Assembly (NCBI RefSeq): GCF_012844345.1
Contig: NZ_CP051625.1
Coordinates: 1-64,000, forward strand
Source: Pseudomonas sp. gcc21
GTDB taxonomy: Bacteria > Pseudomonadota > Gammaproteobacteria > Pseudomonadales > Pseudomonadaceae
Reading direction: 5' to 3'
Length of the DNA: 64,000 nucleotides
A program made the position numbers and the translations under genes. The notes beneath the pieces were generated by a model, which saw only the letters and a list, made by a program, of their open reading frames with translations, was not told where the DNA came from and searched no databases. Positions 63,867 to 64,000 of this stretch are shown one piece after another; within the stretch, counting starts at the first letter, position 1, and each line of letters starts with the position of its first letter.

Positions 63867-64000
63867 AGATGTATCTCCGGGATGCTGGATGGGCCATGTG
63901 CCCTCGCGAATCTCGCTGCGAAAAAGGTCCCTGGTTTAGCCCCGGTTGTGCTACTGAAACGGGCGGCTCATAACCTGACCGGACAATCAGGAATTTGATA

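Overview
The window looks like Pseudomonadaceae DNA (Pseudomonas in the broad sense, closest in flavour to the P. stutzeri group). The evidence is a ColRS-type two-component locus with its usual methyltransferase and LPS-kinase neighbours, a reduced-phosphorus (htx/ptx) cluster recognisable from P. stutzeri WM88, high GC, and Pseudomonas-type IS21, IS3 and IS630 elements. This placement is inference; no rRNA or other marker gene is present.

Region 1 (1-11.1 kb) is an acquired reduced-phosphorus island. An IS21-family end (1-998) has cut an IS3-family element (999-1762). A Pho box then precedes htxA-htxB-htxC-htxD, an IS630-family insertion, ptxD and ptxE. HtxBCD would import hypophosphite or phosphite, HtxA oxidises hypophosphite to phosphite with 2-oxoglutarate and Fe(II), PtxD oxidises phosphite to phosphate with NAD, and PtxE is the LysR regulator. 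The IS630 copy supplies the present htxD stop codon and displaces the last 18 codons of that gene. To the right lie a small recombinase partner, the C-terminal part of a tyrosine recombinase, a second IS21 remnant in inverted orientation, and the N-terminal scrap of a different integrase whose intact relative sits at 27.0 kb.

Region 2 (11.3-27 kb) is an envelope-remodelling block. On the minus strand are a dead MFS gene, then ugd, a UDP-glucuronate 4-epimerase, a VTT-domain membrane protein, a polyprenyl-phosphate glycosyltransferase and an ArnT-like transferase, which together suggest uronic-acid decoration of lipid A or core. Next come a tyrosine/dual-specificity phosphatase, a PAP2 phosphatase and an LTA-synthase-like phosphotransferase. 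These are divergent from colRS, a methyltransferase, an InaA-type kinase, dgkA and a second LTA-synthase-like protein. A ColR-box-like site lies between the two arms.

Region 3 (27-31 kb) holds a small tyrosine recombinase, a 5'-truncated umuC and a large MscS-family channel.

Region 4 (31.1-64 kb) is about 33 kb of nitrogen-heterocycle or amide scavenging genes and the best candidate for an undescribed system. A BMP-type ABC operon encodes a formamidase, two biuret-hydrolase-like isochorismatase-fold enzymes, an AtzH/HpxZ-like protein and a GntR regulator; its promoter region has a sigma-54 match with an inverted repeat on the start point. A taurine/thiamine-type ABC operon ends in a nucleobase-type deaminase. 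A nine-gene operon has an AtzD/barbiturase-family ring-opening amidohydrolase, an AtzE-like amidase, a flavin monooxygenase, a VOC protein, another ABC importer, a second AtzH/HpxZ-like protein and an EamA permease, with a LysR regulator just upstream. A cytoplasmic gamma-glutamyltransferase-family protein resembling oxamate amidohydrolase follows. The right end has a THI5-type ABC importer with a consensus sigma-54 promoter, a WrbA-like flavoprotein, two Fe(II)/2-oxoglutarate oxygenases, an alpha/beta hydrolase and an orphan THI5-type binding protein. Together they suggest import of one or more N-rich rings, oxidative or deaminative activation, hydrolytic ring opening and stepwise release of ammonia. 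The actual substrate cannot be read from sequence alone.
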